Of a DNA stretch of 54,274 nt, positions 8,232 through 17,133 are shown piece after piece; position 1 is the stretch's first letter, and each line of letters opens with the position of its first letter. Position numbers and translations under genes: made by a program. Origin of the DNA: Betaproteobacteria bacterium UBA2293 (GTDB lineage Bacteria > Pseudomonadota > Gammaproteobacteria > Burkholderiales > Rhodocyclaceae). The stretch is taken from contig DDWF01000073.1 of assembly GCA_002345845.1 (NCBI GenBank), forward strand, positions 1-54,274, read 5' to 3'. The notes beneath the pieces were generated by a model. It was not told the DNA's origin, made no database searches, and was given only the letters and a program-made list of their open reading frames with translations.

Positions 8232-8864
8232 ATGCAAATCGATCCCGCCCAGCAGTCCAAAGCAGACAACTACAAGCTCTTGACCAATCTGGTGATTCCA
8301 CGCCCGATCGCCTGGATCACCAGTCAGAGCCCGAGCGGCGTGATCAATCTGGCGCCCTTCAGTTTTTTCAATGCCGTCGGCGCCGACCCGCTTTATGTGC
8401 TCTTCAGCGTCAGCCACAACGAGCGCGGCCAGCCCAAGGACACCGCCAACAACATCAAGGCTGGCGGCGAGTTCGTGGTGAACATGGTCACCGAGGATCT
8501 GTTCGACGCGATGAATATCTCGGCGGCCGACTTCCCGGCCGAACTGGGCGAGCTCGCAGCCGCCGGGCTGCATGCGGCGCCCTCCGCCCGCATCAAGGTG
8601 CCGCGCGTCGCCGAAGCGCAAGTCAGTCTCGAATGCACCCTGTTCAGCCACCAGCCACTGGGGGCGAACACCCTGTTCATCGGCGAAGTCGTGATGTTCC
8701 ATGTGGCCGACCAATTGATCGGCCCGCGCCTGCACATCAATGATTTTTCGCCCATTGGCAGACTCGGCTCGCCATCCGTTTACTGTCGCACGACGGATCG
8801 CTTTGATATTCCCCGGATCACCTACGCCGCCTGGGAAAACGCCAGGTCGGACCTGGCTAAGTAG
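8232..8864 (+). CDS. Flavin reductase family protein
   Basis: The 210-residue protein is a single flavin-reductase-like split-barrel domain. VIPRPIAWITSQSPSGVINLAPFSFFNAVG is the conserved FMN-binding entry segment, shown here across residues 22-51. DTANNIKAGGEFVVNMV and RLGSPSVYCRTTDRFDIPR follow. These proteins bind FMN and often work with a partner oxygenase or act as oxidoreductases. No partner oxygenase is adjacent. It is soluble, with no signal peptide, and its physiological substrate is unknown. Confidence 0.85.
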   Translation: MQIDPAQQSKADNYKLLTNLVIPRPIAWITSQSPSGVINLAPFSFFNAVGADPLYVLFSVSHNERGQPKDTANNIKAGGEFVVNMVTEDLFDAMNISAADFPAELGELAAAGLHAAPSARIKVPRVAEAQVSLECTLFSHQPLGANTLFIGEVVMFHVADQLIGPRLHINDFSPIGRLGSPSVYCRTTDRFDIPRITYAAWENARSDLAK

Positions 8865-8976
8865 CGATACCAGCCTCGGTTCGCCAGAAGCAAATAAGAC
8901 AGCATTGAGTCGATTGGAGTCGTGTCCCCAACCCTAAAATGCAGACAGCCGCCGAATCCATATTAAAGAGTACGCC

Positions 8977-9618
8977 ATGCAGATTGCCACCGCTCCCGTC
9001 ATCCATCTGCTGCACGAAGCGCCGCACGCCATCCTGTCGACGCATTCGACGCAGCTGCCCGGCTACCCCTACGGCACCGCCGTGCCGCTGGTGCTCGATG
9101 AAGCACAACGGCCGCTTCTGCTGATCAGCGCCCTGGCCGAACACACGAAAAACCTGCTGGCCGATCCGCGCGCCAGCCTGGCCGTCGTCGAAGCCGGGCA
9201 GGCCAACGTCCAGGATGCTGCCCGGGCGACGCTGGTCGGGCGTATCGAGCCCTTTCAGCCAACGCCCGAACTGGTGCAACGCTATCTGCGTTACCAGCCG
9301 GATGCCGATCAATATCTGCAGCTCGATTTCATGTTTTTCCGCCTGCACGTCGAGCGCCTGCGCTACATCGGCGGCATCGGCAGGATGGGCTGGCTGGATG
9401 CGGAAGCCTGGCAGGGCACCAGCGCCCTTGACGCAGCCGAGGAAAGCCGGCTGCTGGCCGAGGCGCCGCAAACCCCGGGCAGCCGCCTGCTCGGCGTCGA
9501 TCCCCTGGGTATCGATTACGAGATCAGCGGCTGGCGCCGGCGTCAGCGTTTCGCCGACCCGCTGTCGGCCGGCGCTATCGCCAGCCAGTTGAAAGCCCTG
9601 CCCGCCTCAGCAAGCTGA
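8977..9618 (+). CDS. HugZ-like pyridoxamine 5'-phosphate oxidase-fold protein with DUF2470-like end
   Basis: The 213-residue protein starts with a PNPOx-like split barrel. HAILSTHSTQLPGYPYGTAVP and LISALAEHTKNLLADPRASL are typical of the heme-utilisation HugZ/HutZ group. The end (LLGVDPLGIDYEISGW, then RRRQRFADP) matches the C-terminal DUF2470 module that sits in these proteins. HugZ proteins bind or degrade heme in some bacteria, but many relatives have no proven activity. No heme transporter is adjacent. It converges with the old yellow enzyme gene, 16 bp apart. Confidence 0.78.
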   Translation: MQIATAPVIHLLHEAPHAILSTHSTQLPGYPYGTAVPLVLDEAQRPLLLISALAEHTKNLLADPRASLAVVEAGQANVQDAARATLVGRIEPFQPTPELVQRYLRYQPDADQYLQLDFMFFRLHVERLRYIGGIGRMGWLDAEAWQGTSALDAAEESRLLAEAPQTPGSRLLGVDPLGIDYEISGWRRRQRFADPLSAGAIASQLKALPASAS

Positions 9619-9634
9619 GGCGGCAGCTGCCGCA

Positions 9635-10717
9635 TCAGGCGAGGCTGAGGGTCTCCATGACTGGATAGTCGGTATAGCCGGCGGCACCCGGCGTATAGAA
9701 CGTTGCCGGATTGGCCTCGTTCAGCGGTGCGCCGGCCTTGAAGCGGGCCGGCAGGTCCGGGTTGGCCAGGAAGGGAACGCCGAAGGCGACGGCATCAAGC
9801 TGGCCGCCGTTGATGGCGGCAGCCGCTTCTTCTGCCGAATAGCCCATGTTGCCGATCAGTACGCCGCTGTAGTTGTCCCGCGCCGGGGTCATCACATCAC
9901 CCTGCTGCTGGCCGAAAAAGTCGGCACGCATCACATGCCAGTAGGCCAGGTGATAGTCGTTGAGCCGTTTGCCGAGCCAGGTGGTCAGCGCCACCGGGTC
10001 GCTGTCGATCATGCTGTTGTAGCTGTTCAGCGGCGAACTGCGCAGGCCGACCCGGTCGTTGCCCCAGACGGCGCACACCGCATCGAGCACTTCCAGCGTC
10101 AGCCGGGCACGGTTCTCGATGGCGCCACCATAAGGACCGCTGCGCCGGTTGGCGCCATCGCGCAGGAATTCGTCGAGCAGATAGCCGTTGGCGCCATGAA
10201 TCTCGACCGCGTCGAAGCCGGCCGCCAGGGCATTCTGCGCGGCGCGGGCGAAGCCGGCGACGATGGACGGCAGTTCCTCGTCACGCAGTTCGCGCGGCAC
10301 GACATAGGGCTGCTTGCCTTGCGGCGTATGCACCTCGTCGTTGGTGATCGCCAGCGCACTCGGTGCCACTGGCTGCTGGCCGTCGTTGAGCAGCGGATGG
10401 CAGGCGCGGCCGCCATGCCAGAGTTGCAGAGCGATCTGTCCGCCGGCGCCATGCACGGCATCGGTGACTTTCTTCCAGCCGGCCACCTGGGCTTCGGAAT
10501 AAATGCCCGGCTCGTGCCAGAAGGACGAATTGCCGGCCATGACCATGGTCGCCTCGGCAATGATCAGGCCGGCGCTGGCGCGCTGCGCGTAATGCTCGGC
10601 CATCAACGGGCCGGGCACATGTCCATCCTCGGCCCGGCAACGCGTCAGCGGCGCCATCAGGATGCGGTTGGGCAGGCGCAGGGCGCCGGCCTGGAGCGGC
10701 TGGAACAATGCCTTCAT
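9635..10717 (-). CDS. NemA-type old yellow enzyme (NADH:flavin oxidoreductase / alkene reductase)
   Basis: The 360-residue protein has the complete old yellow enzyme barrel. LPNRILMAPLTRCRAEDG is the FMN-binding entry and GGQIALQLWHGGR follows. AVEIHGANGYLLDEFLRDG carries the substrate-binding His and Asn, and NRRSGPYGGAIENR is the family signature. It ends in a short YTDYP segment. OYE enzymes reduce activated C=C bonds and nitro compounds with NADPH and FMN in the cytoplasm. The start at 10717 has an AGGAGA ribosome-binding sequence just upstream. The gene lies 107 bp downstream of rbgA on the same strand. Confidence 0.92.
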   Translation of the reverse strand: MKALFQPLQAGALRLPNRILMAPLTRCRAEDGHVPGPLMAEHYAQRASAGLIIAEATMVMAGNSSFWHEPGIYSEAQVAGWKKVTDAVHGAGGQIALQLWHGGRACHPLLNDGQQPVAPSALAITNDEVHTPQGKQPYVVPRELRDEELPSIVAGFARAAQNALAAGFDAVEIHGANGYLLDEFLRDGANRRSGPYGGAIENRARLTLEVLDAVCAVWGNDRVGLRSSPLNSYNSMIDSDPVALTTWLGKRLNDYHLAYWHVMRADFFGQQQGDVMTPARDNYSGVLIGNMGYSAEEAAAAINGGQLDAVAFGVPFLANPDLPARFKAGAPLNEANPATFYTPGAAGYTDYPVMETLSLA

Positions 10718-10824
10718 TGCTGTTTCTCCTGGTTGTTCTTTATCAGCGTCAAGCGGCCAAGGGCGGGAGGCACTATGACGCCACGATGCCCGGCGAGTTC
10801 CGCCAATGCGTCGCCCGGATTGGC

Positions 10825-11724
10825 TTATTCGGCCTCGGGTTCGGCCGGCGCCGGCTCGGCCAGTTGCCTGGCGCGCGCTTCACGCAGTGTCGGCGTTTCC
10901 AGGCTGATGCGGCCAAGGGCACCGCTGCGGTAGTCAGTCAGCAAAATGGCCGAGGCCTTTTCCCGGTCGTATTCACCGCCGCGGCCCTTGAGCAGGCAAC
11001 CGCGCTTCTTGGCCACCGCCTCGATCACCGCGACGCCGTCGAGGCCGTCGGTAGCGAAGCCGTAGCGGGCGGTCAGCAGCACCGGATAGGCCTGCAGCAG
11101 GTAGTCAGCGAGAAAGATGGCGACGTCCTCGCCGATATAGGCATTGACGCCGACGGCATGGCTGGCGGCGAGCATCAGGCCGTCGACCGGATGGGCGATC
11201 TTCGGCCAGAGCATGCCCGGGGTGTCGTAGAGGGTCAGCCGCGAGCTGATGTCGATGCGCTGCTGGCTCTTGGTCACCGCCGGCTGGTCGCCGACGGCGG
11301 CGACCTTCTTCTTGACCAGGGCGTTCATCAGCGTCGATTTGCCGACGTTGGGAATGCCCATGATCATCAACCGCAAGGGCTTCACCGCATCATTGCGGTG
11401 CGGCGCCAGCTTCTGCGCCAGCCCGGGAATGCGCGCCACGTCGCTGGCCTTCTTGCAGGAAATGGCCACCGCCATGACGCCCGGCTGCCGGGCGAAATAG
11501 TCGAGCCAGGCCTTGGTCGCCAGCGGATCGGCCATGTCGGCCTTGTTCAGCAGCTTCAGGCAGGGCCGCTGACGGAAGGCGCGCAGCTCGTGAATCATCG
11601 GATTGCTGGAAGCGACCGGCAGCCGGGCGTCGAGCACCTCGACCACGACGTCGGCCATGGCCAGCGTCTCGCCGGCCTTCTTGCGGGCCTGGGTCATGTG
11701 CCCCGGGAACCATTGAATGGACAT
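10825..11724 (-). CDS. rbgA: Ribosome biogenesis GTPase RbgA/YlqF
   Basis: The 299-residue protein is a circularly permuted GTPase. G4 (LLNKADM) comes first at about residue 60, then G1 (GIPNVGKSTLMN) at about 123 and G3 (YDTPGMLWP) at about 166. It begins MSIQWFPGHMTQARKK, the classical start of the YlqF/RbgA family, which helps late 50S subunit assembly. The last 20 residues are Ala/Pro/Glu rich. An AGGAAA ribosome-binding site supports the start. It follows moaD by 12 bp and so probably shares the molybdopterin-gene transcript. Confidence 0.92.
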   Translation of the reverse strand: MSIQWFPGHMTQARKKAGETLAMADVVVEVLDARLPVASSNPMIHELRAFRQRPCLKLLNKADMADPLATKAWLDYFARQPGVMAVAISCKKASDVARIPGLAQKLAPHRNDAVKPLRLMIMGIPNVGKSTLMNALVKKKVAAVGDQPAVTKSQQRIDISSRLTLYDTPGMLWPKIAHPVDGLMLAASHAVGVNAYIGEDVAIFLADYLLQAYPVLLTARYGFATDGLDGVAVIEAVAKKRGCLLKGRGGEYDREKASAILLTDYRSGALGRISLETPTLREARARQLAEPAPAEPEAE

Positions 11725-11736
11725 TGCGTTTCCTGT

Positions 11737-11985
11737 TTAGCCGCCGGTTACCGGCGGGAAGAAGGCGATTTCGTCGCCCTCCCTGACCGGCGCATCGAGC
11801 CCGGCCATATCCTGATTGACGGCGCAGCGCAAATTCTTGGCGCTGGCCAGCTTGTCGCGTCCCTGGCCGACCAGCCAGTCGCGCAGCGCACCGACGGTGG
11901 CGACGCCGGCCGGCAGTTCGACGCTTTCACCGGAGCGGCCGAGCGCCTCGCGCAGGCCGGCGAAATACAGCACCTTGACGCTCAT
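11737..11985 (-). CDS. moaD: Molybdopterin synthase sulfur-carrier subunit MoaD
   Basis: The 82-residue ubiquitin-like protein ends in FFPPVTGG. The terminal Gly-Gly is adenylated and thiocarboxylated by MoeB and then donates sulfur with MoaE to make molybdopterin. It begins MSVKVLYFAGLREALGRSGE, as in the family. Its ATG overlaps the moeA stop in an ATGA, indicating translational coupling. MoaE is not adjacent in this window. Confidence 0.92.
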   Translation of the reverse strand: MSVKVLYFAGLREALGRSGESVELPAGVATVGALRDWLVGQGRDKLASAKNLRCAVNQDMAGLDAPVREGDEIAFFPPVTGG

Positions 11986-13193
11986 GACAGCAACTCCGAG
12001 AAGGGCACGAAGCGCACCGCATCGCCCCGGTTGATCGCCAGGCCTGGCTTGTTCAACACCAGGCCGTCACCCCAGCACAGCGAGGTGACGACGCCAGCGC
12101 CCTGGTTCGGGTACAGCTCGACGCCGCCGTTGTCGTTCATCCGGCCACGCAGGAACTCGGCGCGGGCATCCGGGCGCAGCCAAGCGAAATCGGCGCGCAA
12201 GGTGAAGCTGCGCGGCGTCACCTCGGTGATGCCCTGCAGGCGCAGCACGAAGGGCCGGACCATGATCAGGAAGGTGACGATGGCCGACACCGGGTTGCCC
12301 GGCAGGCCGATGAACCAGGCCTTGCCGCCGCCTTCGCCGCGGCGGACTTCGCCGAACGCCAGCGGCTTGCCCGGCTTGATGGCGATCTTCCACATGTCGA
12401 GCTGGCCTTCGGCCTCGACTGCCGGCTTGACGTGATCCTCCTCGCCGACCGAAACGCCGCCGCTGGTGATGATCAGGTCGTTATCGGCCGCCGCCTTGCG
12501 CAGCGCCTCGCGCGTCGCCGCCAGGGTGTCGGGCACCGTGCCGAGGTCACGCACTTCGCAGCCCAGCCCTTCGAGCAGCGCGCGCAGCGCGTAGCGGTTG
12601 GAGTTGTAGATGCCACCCGGCGGTAGCGGCTCGCCCGGCTGGTATAACTCGTCGCCGGTGAAGAAGACGCCGACGCGCAGCCGGCGGTAGACCGGCAGCT
12701 CCGGCAGGCCGGCCGAGGCGGCCAGGGCGATGTCCTGCGGCCGCAGCTTGCTGCCGGCCGGCAGGATCTCGGCGCCAATGGCGATATCCTCGCCGGCGCG
12801 ACGGATGTTCTCGCCGAGGCGCGGCAGGTGGTTGATGACCACCCCGCCCTCAGCGTGCTCGCACAGCTCCTGCATGATCACCGCGTCGGCGCCCGGCGGC
12901 ACCGGGGCGCCGGTGAAGATGCGGGCGGCGCTGCCCGGCTGCAGCGTGCTGCCGATGCTGCCGGCCGGAATGCGCTGGCTGACCGGCAGGCAGACGCCGG
13001 CGGCAGTGATGTCGGCGCAGCGCACGGCATAGCCGTCCATCGCCGAATTGTCGAGCGGCGGCGACGCCACCGTGGACTGCTGGGCAACGGCCAGCACGCG
13101 GCCGGCGGCGGCGGTCAACGGCAGACTACGGATTTCCTCGACCGGCCGGGCGGCGGCCAGCAGCTTGGCGAGGGCTTGTTCAAAACTCAGCAT
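11982..13193 (-). CDS. moeA: Molybdopterin molybdenumtransferase MoeA
   Basis: The 403-residue protein inserts molybdate into adenylated molybdopterin. PLDNSAMDGYAVR is present at about residue 50, followed by RIFTGAPVPPGADAVIMQE and FFTGDEL. The catalytic-domain motif ITSGGVSVGEEDHVKPAVE and FIGLPGNPVSAIVTF complete the family signatures. The ATG at 13193 is chosen by family length and MLSFEQAL start. The longer frame up to 13415 is the mobB gene read in another frame. It overlaps mobB by 7 bp and moaD by 4 bp, so the three are one translation-coupled unit. Confidence 0.94.
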   Translation of the reverse strand: MLSFEQALAKLLAAARPVEEIRSLPLTAAAGRVLAVAQQSTVASPPLDNSAMDGYAVRCADITAAGVCLPVSQRIPAGSIGSTLQPGSAARIFTGAPVPPGADAVIMQELCEHAEGGVVINHLPRLGENIRRAGEDIAIGAEILPAGSKLRPQDIALAASAGLPELPVYRRLRVGVFFTGDELYQPGEPLPPGGIYNSNRYALRALLEGLGCEVRDLGTVPDTLAATREALRKAAADNDLIITSGGVSVGEEDHVKPAVEAEGQLDMWKIAIKPGKPLAFGEVRRGEGGGKAWFIGLPGNPVSAIVTFLIMVRPFVLRLQGITEVTPRSFTLRADFAWLRPDARAEFLRGRMNDNGGVELYPNQGAGVVTSLCWGDGLVLNKPGLAINRGDAVRFVPFSELLS

Positions 13194-13702
13194 GGGCGCT
13201 CCTGCAACTGGAGGGTGGTCATCACGAACTCGGCGATGCTCTCGACGTCGTTGAGCGGCAAGCACGGGAGCGTGGTGTCGAGGACGACATCGGTGGCTAC
13301 CGCGACGATATCCTGGCGCTCGGGAAACAGCGGCGGCTTGCCGTTCTCCGGCCGATAGACTTCCAGCTTCGGCACGGGTTCCTGCTTGAAGCCCTCGATC
13401 AGCACCAGATCGCACGGCGCCAGTCGGCCGAGCAGCTCGTCGAGGCTGATATCGCCGCCGTCACGCCGCTCGTGCATCAGCGCCCAGCGGTCGTTACAGG
13501 ACAACAGCACTTCACTGGCGCCGGCCTCGCGATGGCGATAGGAATCCTTGCCCGGACGGTCGATGTCGAAGCCATGGTGGGCGTGCTTGATCACCGACAC
13601 TTTCAGTCCGCGAGCGGTGAAACAGGGAATCAGTTTTTCCAGCAGGGTGGTCTTGCCGGAGCCGGAATAACCGGCGATGCCGAATACTTTCATGGGCTGC
13701 AT
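13187..13702 (-). CDS. mobB: Molybdopterin-guanine dinucleotide biosynthesis adapter MobB
   Basis: The 171-residue P-loop protein carries Walker A GYSGSGKTT at about residue 11. It then has VIKHAHHGFDIDRPGKDSYR, typical of MobB, and LVLIEGFKQEPVPKLEV. MobB assists MobA in forming Mo-bis-MGD; MobA is not in this window. An alternative start three codons later (MKVFGIAGYSG) is equally plausible. It is followed directly by moeA with a 7-bp overlap. Confidence 0.92.
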   Translation of the reverse strand: MQPMKVFGIAGYSGSGKTTLLEKLIPCFTARGLKVSVIKHAHHGFDIDRPGKDSYRHREAGASEVLLSCNDRWALMHERRDGGDISLDELLGRLAPCDLVLIEGFKQEPVPKLEVYRPENGKPPLFPERQDIVAVATDVVLDTTLPCLPLNDVESIAEFVMTTLQLQERPC

Positions 13703-13711
13703 TTTACGCGC

Positions 13712-14905
13712 TCAGGCCGGGAAGACCGGGGCGAAGCCACCGCCGGGGGTACGGAAATTGGTCGTCTGCCCCTGGTAGAGGCGGGCGGCGAACAACTGCA
13801 CGTGGCCCTGATAGACATAGGCACGGATGTCGGCCTTCATCACCTGCGATTCTTCCTCGACCAGCACCGGATGCTCCGACGGCAGCGCAATTTCCTGGGC
13901 GATGTAGCCGCCCTGCAGGATTTCCTCGAAGACGCGTTTGGTCAGCTTGTCGCCGCGATAGGCGGCGCGGCTGCCGAAGCCGGCGGCTGGTTTGAAGAAC
14001 CAGCGCTTGCGCTCGGCCCAGAAACGCTCGCCCTCGTCCGCCCGCACCGCCACCGTACGCGGCACACCGGCCAGCAGGATGGCCCGCGTCGGTTCCGCCA
14101 CGCCGAGTTCGTCGAGCACCAGCGGATCGGAGAGCAGCATCAGGTTACGCTTGTCAGCGTAGAGCGCATGAGCGAACGGATACGGGGTGACGACCACGCC
14201 ACCGGCGGCGAACACCGTGCGCAACTCGGCATTGGCCGTCGTATCCAGGGAAAAATCGGTGAGCCGGTTGTAAATCAGGTCGACGACCTCGCCCTGATGC
14301 AACAACTGGCTGCCGACCCGGGTGAAATCATCCGGGTCGGCAATCGCGGCAGCGATGCCGTGACGCTCGAAGAGGCGACGGAATAGCTCGAACTCCGGCG
14401 CCAGATACTGCTGCGCCGGCTTCTCGTCGACGATGGCGATGCGCCGCAGCGGCGCGTCGCCGCGCGACAGGCGCCATTCCTCGCGGAACATGGCGACGAA
14501 TTCCTGCTCGATACGCTCGGCCGCGGCGCCAGCGCCATGCGCCATCAGCAGACGGGTATTGAGCATGCCGCCGCCGGCATTGGTGTTGATCTCGATCAGC
14601 CGCGGCTGGCCGTCGACCAGGTGGAAGTCGTAGCCGAAGAAGACGCTGCGCGCCGGCAGTTCGCCACCAGCGCCAGGCGGCGCCCAGGCGAGCACACGAC
14701 GGCGGTACTCGGGCAGTGCGACGACCGATTCGATGGCCGCCACGAGATCGGCCATCGCCTGCAGCGAGGCCTGCGGCAGGGCGATGGCGGCCTGCGAGAA
14801 CAGTGCCGGATGGCTGACGGCCAGGCTGTCGAGATCGAGTCCGGCACCATCCACCAGCGCCGCCTTGAAGGCATCACGGTCAAACACGGTCGTTCCGGCG
14901 GGCAA
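13712..14905 (-). CDS. Uncharacterised ATP-grasp-like protein
   Basis: The 397-residue protein has no family I can name with certainty, but it shows ATP-grasp features. RLIEINTNAGGGMLNTRLLM appears at about residue 108. KRWFFKPAAGFGSRAAYRG, a nucleotide-binding loop, is near residue 285. Later come GGYIAQE and KADIRAYVYQGHVQLFAARL, like the distal metal-ligand strands of glutathione- or peptide-forming enzymes. It is soluble, without signal peptide. Its start overlaps the yoaA end by 26 bp; an in-frame GTG at 14887 would shorten that overlap. It lies 9 bp before mobB, so it may be transcribed with the Mo-cofactor genes. Confidence 0.7.
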   Translation of the reverse strand: MPAGTTVFDRDAFKAALVDGAGLDLDSLAVSHPALFSQAAIALPQASLQAMADLVAAIESVVALPEYRRRVLAWAPPGAGGELPARSVFFGYDFHLVDGQPRLIEINTNAGGGMLNTRLLMAHGAGAAAERIEQEFVAMFREEWRLSRGDAPLRRIAIVDEKPAQQYLAPEFELFRRLFERHGIAAAIADPDDFTRVGSQLLHQGEVVDLIYNRLTDFSLDTTANAELRTVFAAGGVVVTPYPFAHALYADKRNLMLLSDPLVLDELGVAEPTRAILLAGVPRTVAVRADEGERFWAERKRWFFKPAAGFGSRAAYRGDKLTKRVFEEILQGGYIAQEIALPSEHPVLVEEESQVMKADIRAYVYQGHVQLFAARLYQGQTTNFRTPGGGFAPVFPA

Positions 14906-16817
14906 AAAAGTCGAGCACGTCGCCTAGCTCCTTGGTTCGTTTCATTGGCGGCAGACTTTGCCACACCCGGCGGCCATACGGCTTTGACAGAAGTCGGGGA
15001 TCGCAGATCATCAGCACGCCGGTGTCGGTCTCGTCGCGGATTAGCCGCCCAGCGCCCTGCTTGACGTTGATCACCGCCCGCGGCAGCTGGTATTCGATGA
15101 AGGCATTGCGCCCCTGGCGTTTCATCTGCTCGATGCGCGCCGACAGCACCGGATCGTCGGGCGGGGCGAAGGGAATCTTGTCGATGACCACCAGCGACAG
15201 CGCCTCGCCGCGCACGTCGACGCCTTCCCAGAAGCTCTGGCTGCCGACCAGGATGGCGTTGCCGAGGTGGCGGAAACGCTGCAACAAGTCGTTCTTGCTG
15301 CCCTCGCCCTGCAGCAGCAGCGGCATGTCGATGCCTTCATCCTCCAGCCGCGCCTGCAACAACTCATGGGTGCGGCGCATGGCGCGCAGGCTGGTGCACA
15401 GAAAGAAGGCGCCGCCGCCGGAAGCGACCACCGCCGGGAAGGCGGCATCGACGACGGCATCGGTATAGCCGTAGGAGTTCGGCTCGGGCATGCCAAGCGG
15501 CGCGTAGAGCACGGCCTGGCTGCCGTAATCGAAGGGACTGTGCCAGCAGGCCGATTCCGGTTCGCCGAGACCGAGTTCGGCGCAGTAATGGTGGAACTTG
15601 CCCTGCACCGCCAGCGTTGCCGAGGTGAAGATCCAGGCGCGCGGGTGGCCACCCATCTGTTTGCGGAAAATCTCGGCGACATCGAGCGGCGTTGCGTTCA
15701 GCTGCAGCGAATGGGTGAAGGCCTCGGCCCAGCGCACGTAGCCGTCATCGGTCAGCTGGCGCCATTCACCAAGCGCCCGCGCCAGATCGCCAGCGCGCTG
15801 CCAGCACTTTTCCAGGCCTTCGGCCCGCTCGGCCTGCGTTTCAAGCAGGGCAGCGAAGGCGATGACTTCATCTTCCAACGCCTGCAGTGCCGGTGCGAAT
15901 TCCGGCTTTTCCTGCAGCTGCCCCCAGGAAAAACGGCCGGCGTCGATGCCGACAGCCAACCGCAGGTCGCGCGCCACCTTGTCGAGCTGCCGGGCCGCCG
16001 TCTGCAATTGCGTGCAGTCGCGAGCATGGGTCAGGCCTTCGGCGCGGGCATCGCGGGCCAGATCGATGACCTGCGCCGTCGATACCGTGTCGCCGAAGAA
16101 CAGCGTCGCCACTTCCGGCAGCTGGTGCGCCTCGTCGAAGATCACCGTGTTGCAGGCCGGCAGCAGTTCGGCCATGCCCTCGTCGCGCAACATCACGTCG
16201 GCGAAGAACAGGTGATGATTGACCACCACCAGGTCGGCGGCCATCGCCTCGCGCCGCGCCTGCATGACGAAGCAGTCCTTGTAGTCCGGGCAGTCCTGGC
16301 CGAGGCAGTTTTCGCGCGTCGAGGTGGCGTGGCTCCAGACCGGCGAGTTTTCATTGACTTCCAGGCATTCCGCCTTGTCGCCGGTCTTGGTGACCTTGGC
16401 AAAGACCGAGATGCGGCGGGCATCGGCAGCATCCTCGCGAGTCAGGAAGCGGCCGTCGGCCAGCGCCCGTTCGAGGTGGTAGGGACAGACGTAATTGGCC
16501 CGCCCCTTCAACAGCGCGATTCTGGCCGGCGCCTTCAGCGCGTCGCGGACCATCGGCAGGTCTTTGTTGAACAACTGGTCCTGCAGGGTCTTGGTGCCGG
16601 TCGACACGATCACCTTGCCGCCCGAGCGCAACGCCGGGACCAGGTAGGCGAAGGTCTTGCCCGTGCCGGTGCCGGCCTCGGCGATGAAAACCGAACAGCT
16701 ATTGATGGCGGCGGCGATGCGTTCGGCCATCTCGACCTGCTGTTCGCGCACGCGATAGCCGTGGATGGCCTTGGCCAGCGGCCCGTCGGGAGAAAAAATT
16801 TCCGGAAGGGAGGACAA
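14880..16817 (-). CDS. yoaA: YoaA-type iron-sulfur DNA helicase (DinG/XPD family)
   Basis: The 645-residue protein has Walker A AEAGTGTGKT at residues 46-55 and motif Ia STGTKTLQDQLF. Four cysteines (YVCPY, ENCLG, QDCPD, KDCFV) lie where XPD-family helicases bind a 4Fe-4S cluster. VIFDEAHQ is motif II, and the C-terminal motifs GSQSFWEGVDVRG and QGAGRLIRDETDTG are intact. Length and order match E. coli YoaA (636 aa) better than DinG. YoaA acts in replication-fork damage tolerance with the Pol III chi subunit (family knowledge). Confidence 0.9.
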   Translation of the reverse strand: MSSLPEIFSPDGPLAKAIHGYRVREQQVEMAERIAAAINSCSVFIAEAGTGTGKTFAYLVPALRSGGKVIVSTGTKTLQDQLFNKDLPMVRDALKAPARIALLKGRANYVCPYHLERALADGRFLTREDAADARRISVFAKVTKTGDKAECLEVNENSPVWSHATSTRENCLGQDCPDYKDCFVMQARREAMAADLVVVNHHLFFADVMLRDEGMAELLPACNTVIFDEAHQLPEVATLFFGDTVSTAQVIDLARDARAEGLTHARDCTQLQTAARQLDKVARDLRLAVGIDAGRFSWGQLQEKPEFAPALQALEDEVIAFAALLETQAERAEGLEKCWQRAGDLARALGEWRQLTDDGYVRWAEAFTHSLQLNATPLDVAEIFRKQMGGHPRAWIFTSATLAVQGKFHHYCAELGLGEPESACWHSPFDYGSQAVLYAPLGMPEPNSYGYTDAVVDAAFPAVVASGGGAFFLCTSLRAMRRTHELLQARLEDEGIDMPLLLQGEGSKNDLLQRFRHLGNAILVGSQSFWEGVDVRGEALSLVVIDKIPFAPPDDPVLSARIEQMKRQGRNAFIEYQLPRAVINVKQGAGRLIRDETDTGVLMICDPRLLSKPYGRRVWQSLPPMKRTKELGDVLDFFARRNDRV

Positions 16818-17133
16818 GGAAAAGAGCCTGAAAAAACCGGGCGAATCTTAGCAGATGGGGCGTCTTTTAACGACTGCCGGCGGGCCGGCGAAGAGCGCTG
16901 GAGGGCCTGCCCATGTTGCTATTCCGGCAGCAAACCGTGAATTATTGCTGCACCGCACCAAATATTCCATATGGCGTGCAATCCCTGTGCTAGAGTGAAT
17001 TCATAACAAAAAGGTGGGGAAGACAATCATGCTGGACGCCTGCGTTCGAGCACGGTTACCCACCGTCGCGTCGTTGCCGGTCACCAGCGCTTCGCCCACA
17101 CGGTAAGCAGGCTAATGGCAAGGACGCAACATC
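16818..17133. other. Intergenic region between yoaA and frdC
   Basis: This 316-bp stretch separates divergent yoaA and frdC. It holds an 8-bp palindrome CCATATGG (16967-16974), a possible -10 TAGAGT at 16991-16996 without a clear -35, and a short frame with a good ribosome-binding site (17029-17106). I see no FNR box (TTGAT-N4-ATCAA) despite the anaerobic nature of the downstream operon. Confidence 0.6.
17029..17106 (+). CDS. Possible 25-aa leader peptide upstream of frdC
   Basis: An ATG frame of 25 codons (MLDACVRARLPTVASLPVTS start) is preceded by AGGTGGGGA, a ribosome-binding sequence better than that of frdC. It ends 27 bp before the frdC ATG. No similarity is recognised. It could be a leader that tunes frd translation, or a chance frame; the good ribosome-binding site is the only support. 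Confidence 0.35.
   Translation: MLDACVRARLPTVASLPVTSASPTR

Noticed and set aside
10708..12435. 575-codon plus-strand open frame
   Set aside because: It lies antisense to rbgA, moaD and part of moeA, has no recognisable motif and reflects GC-rich third positions.
15267..16940. 557-codon plus-strand open frame
   Set aside because: It is antisense to yoaA, whose helicase motifs and Fe-S cysteines are all intact; composition is that of a shadow frame.
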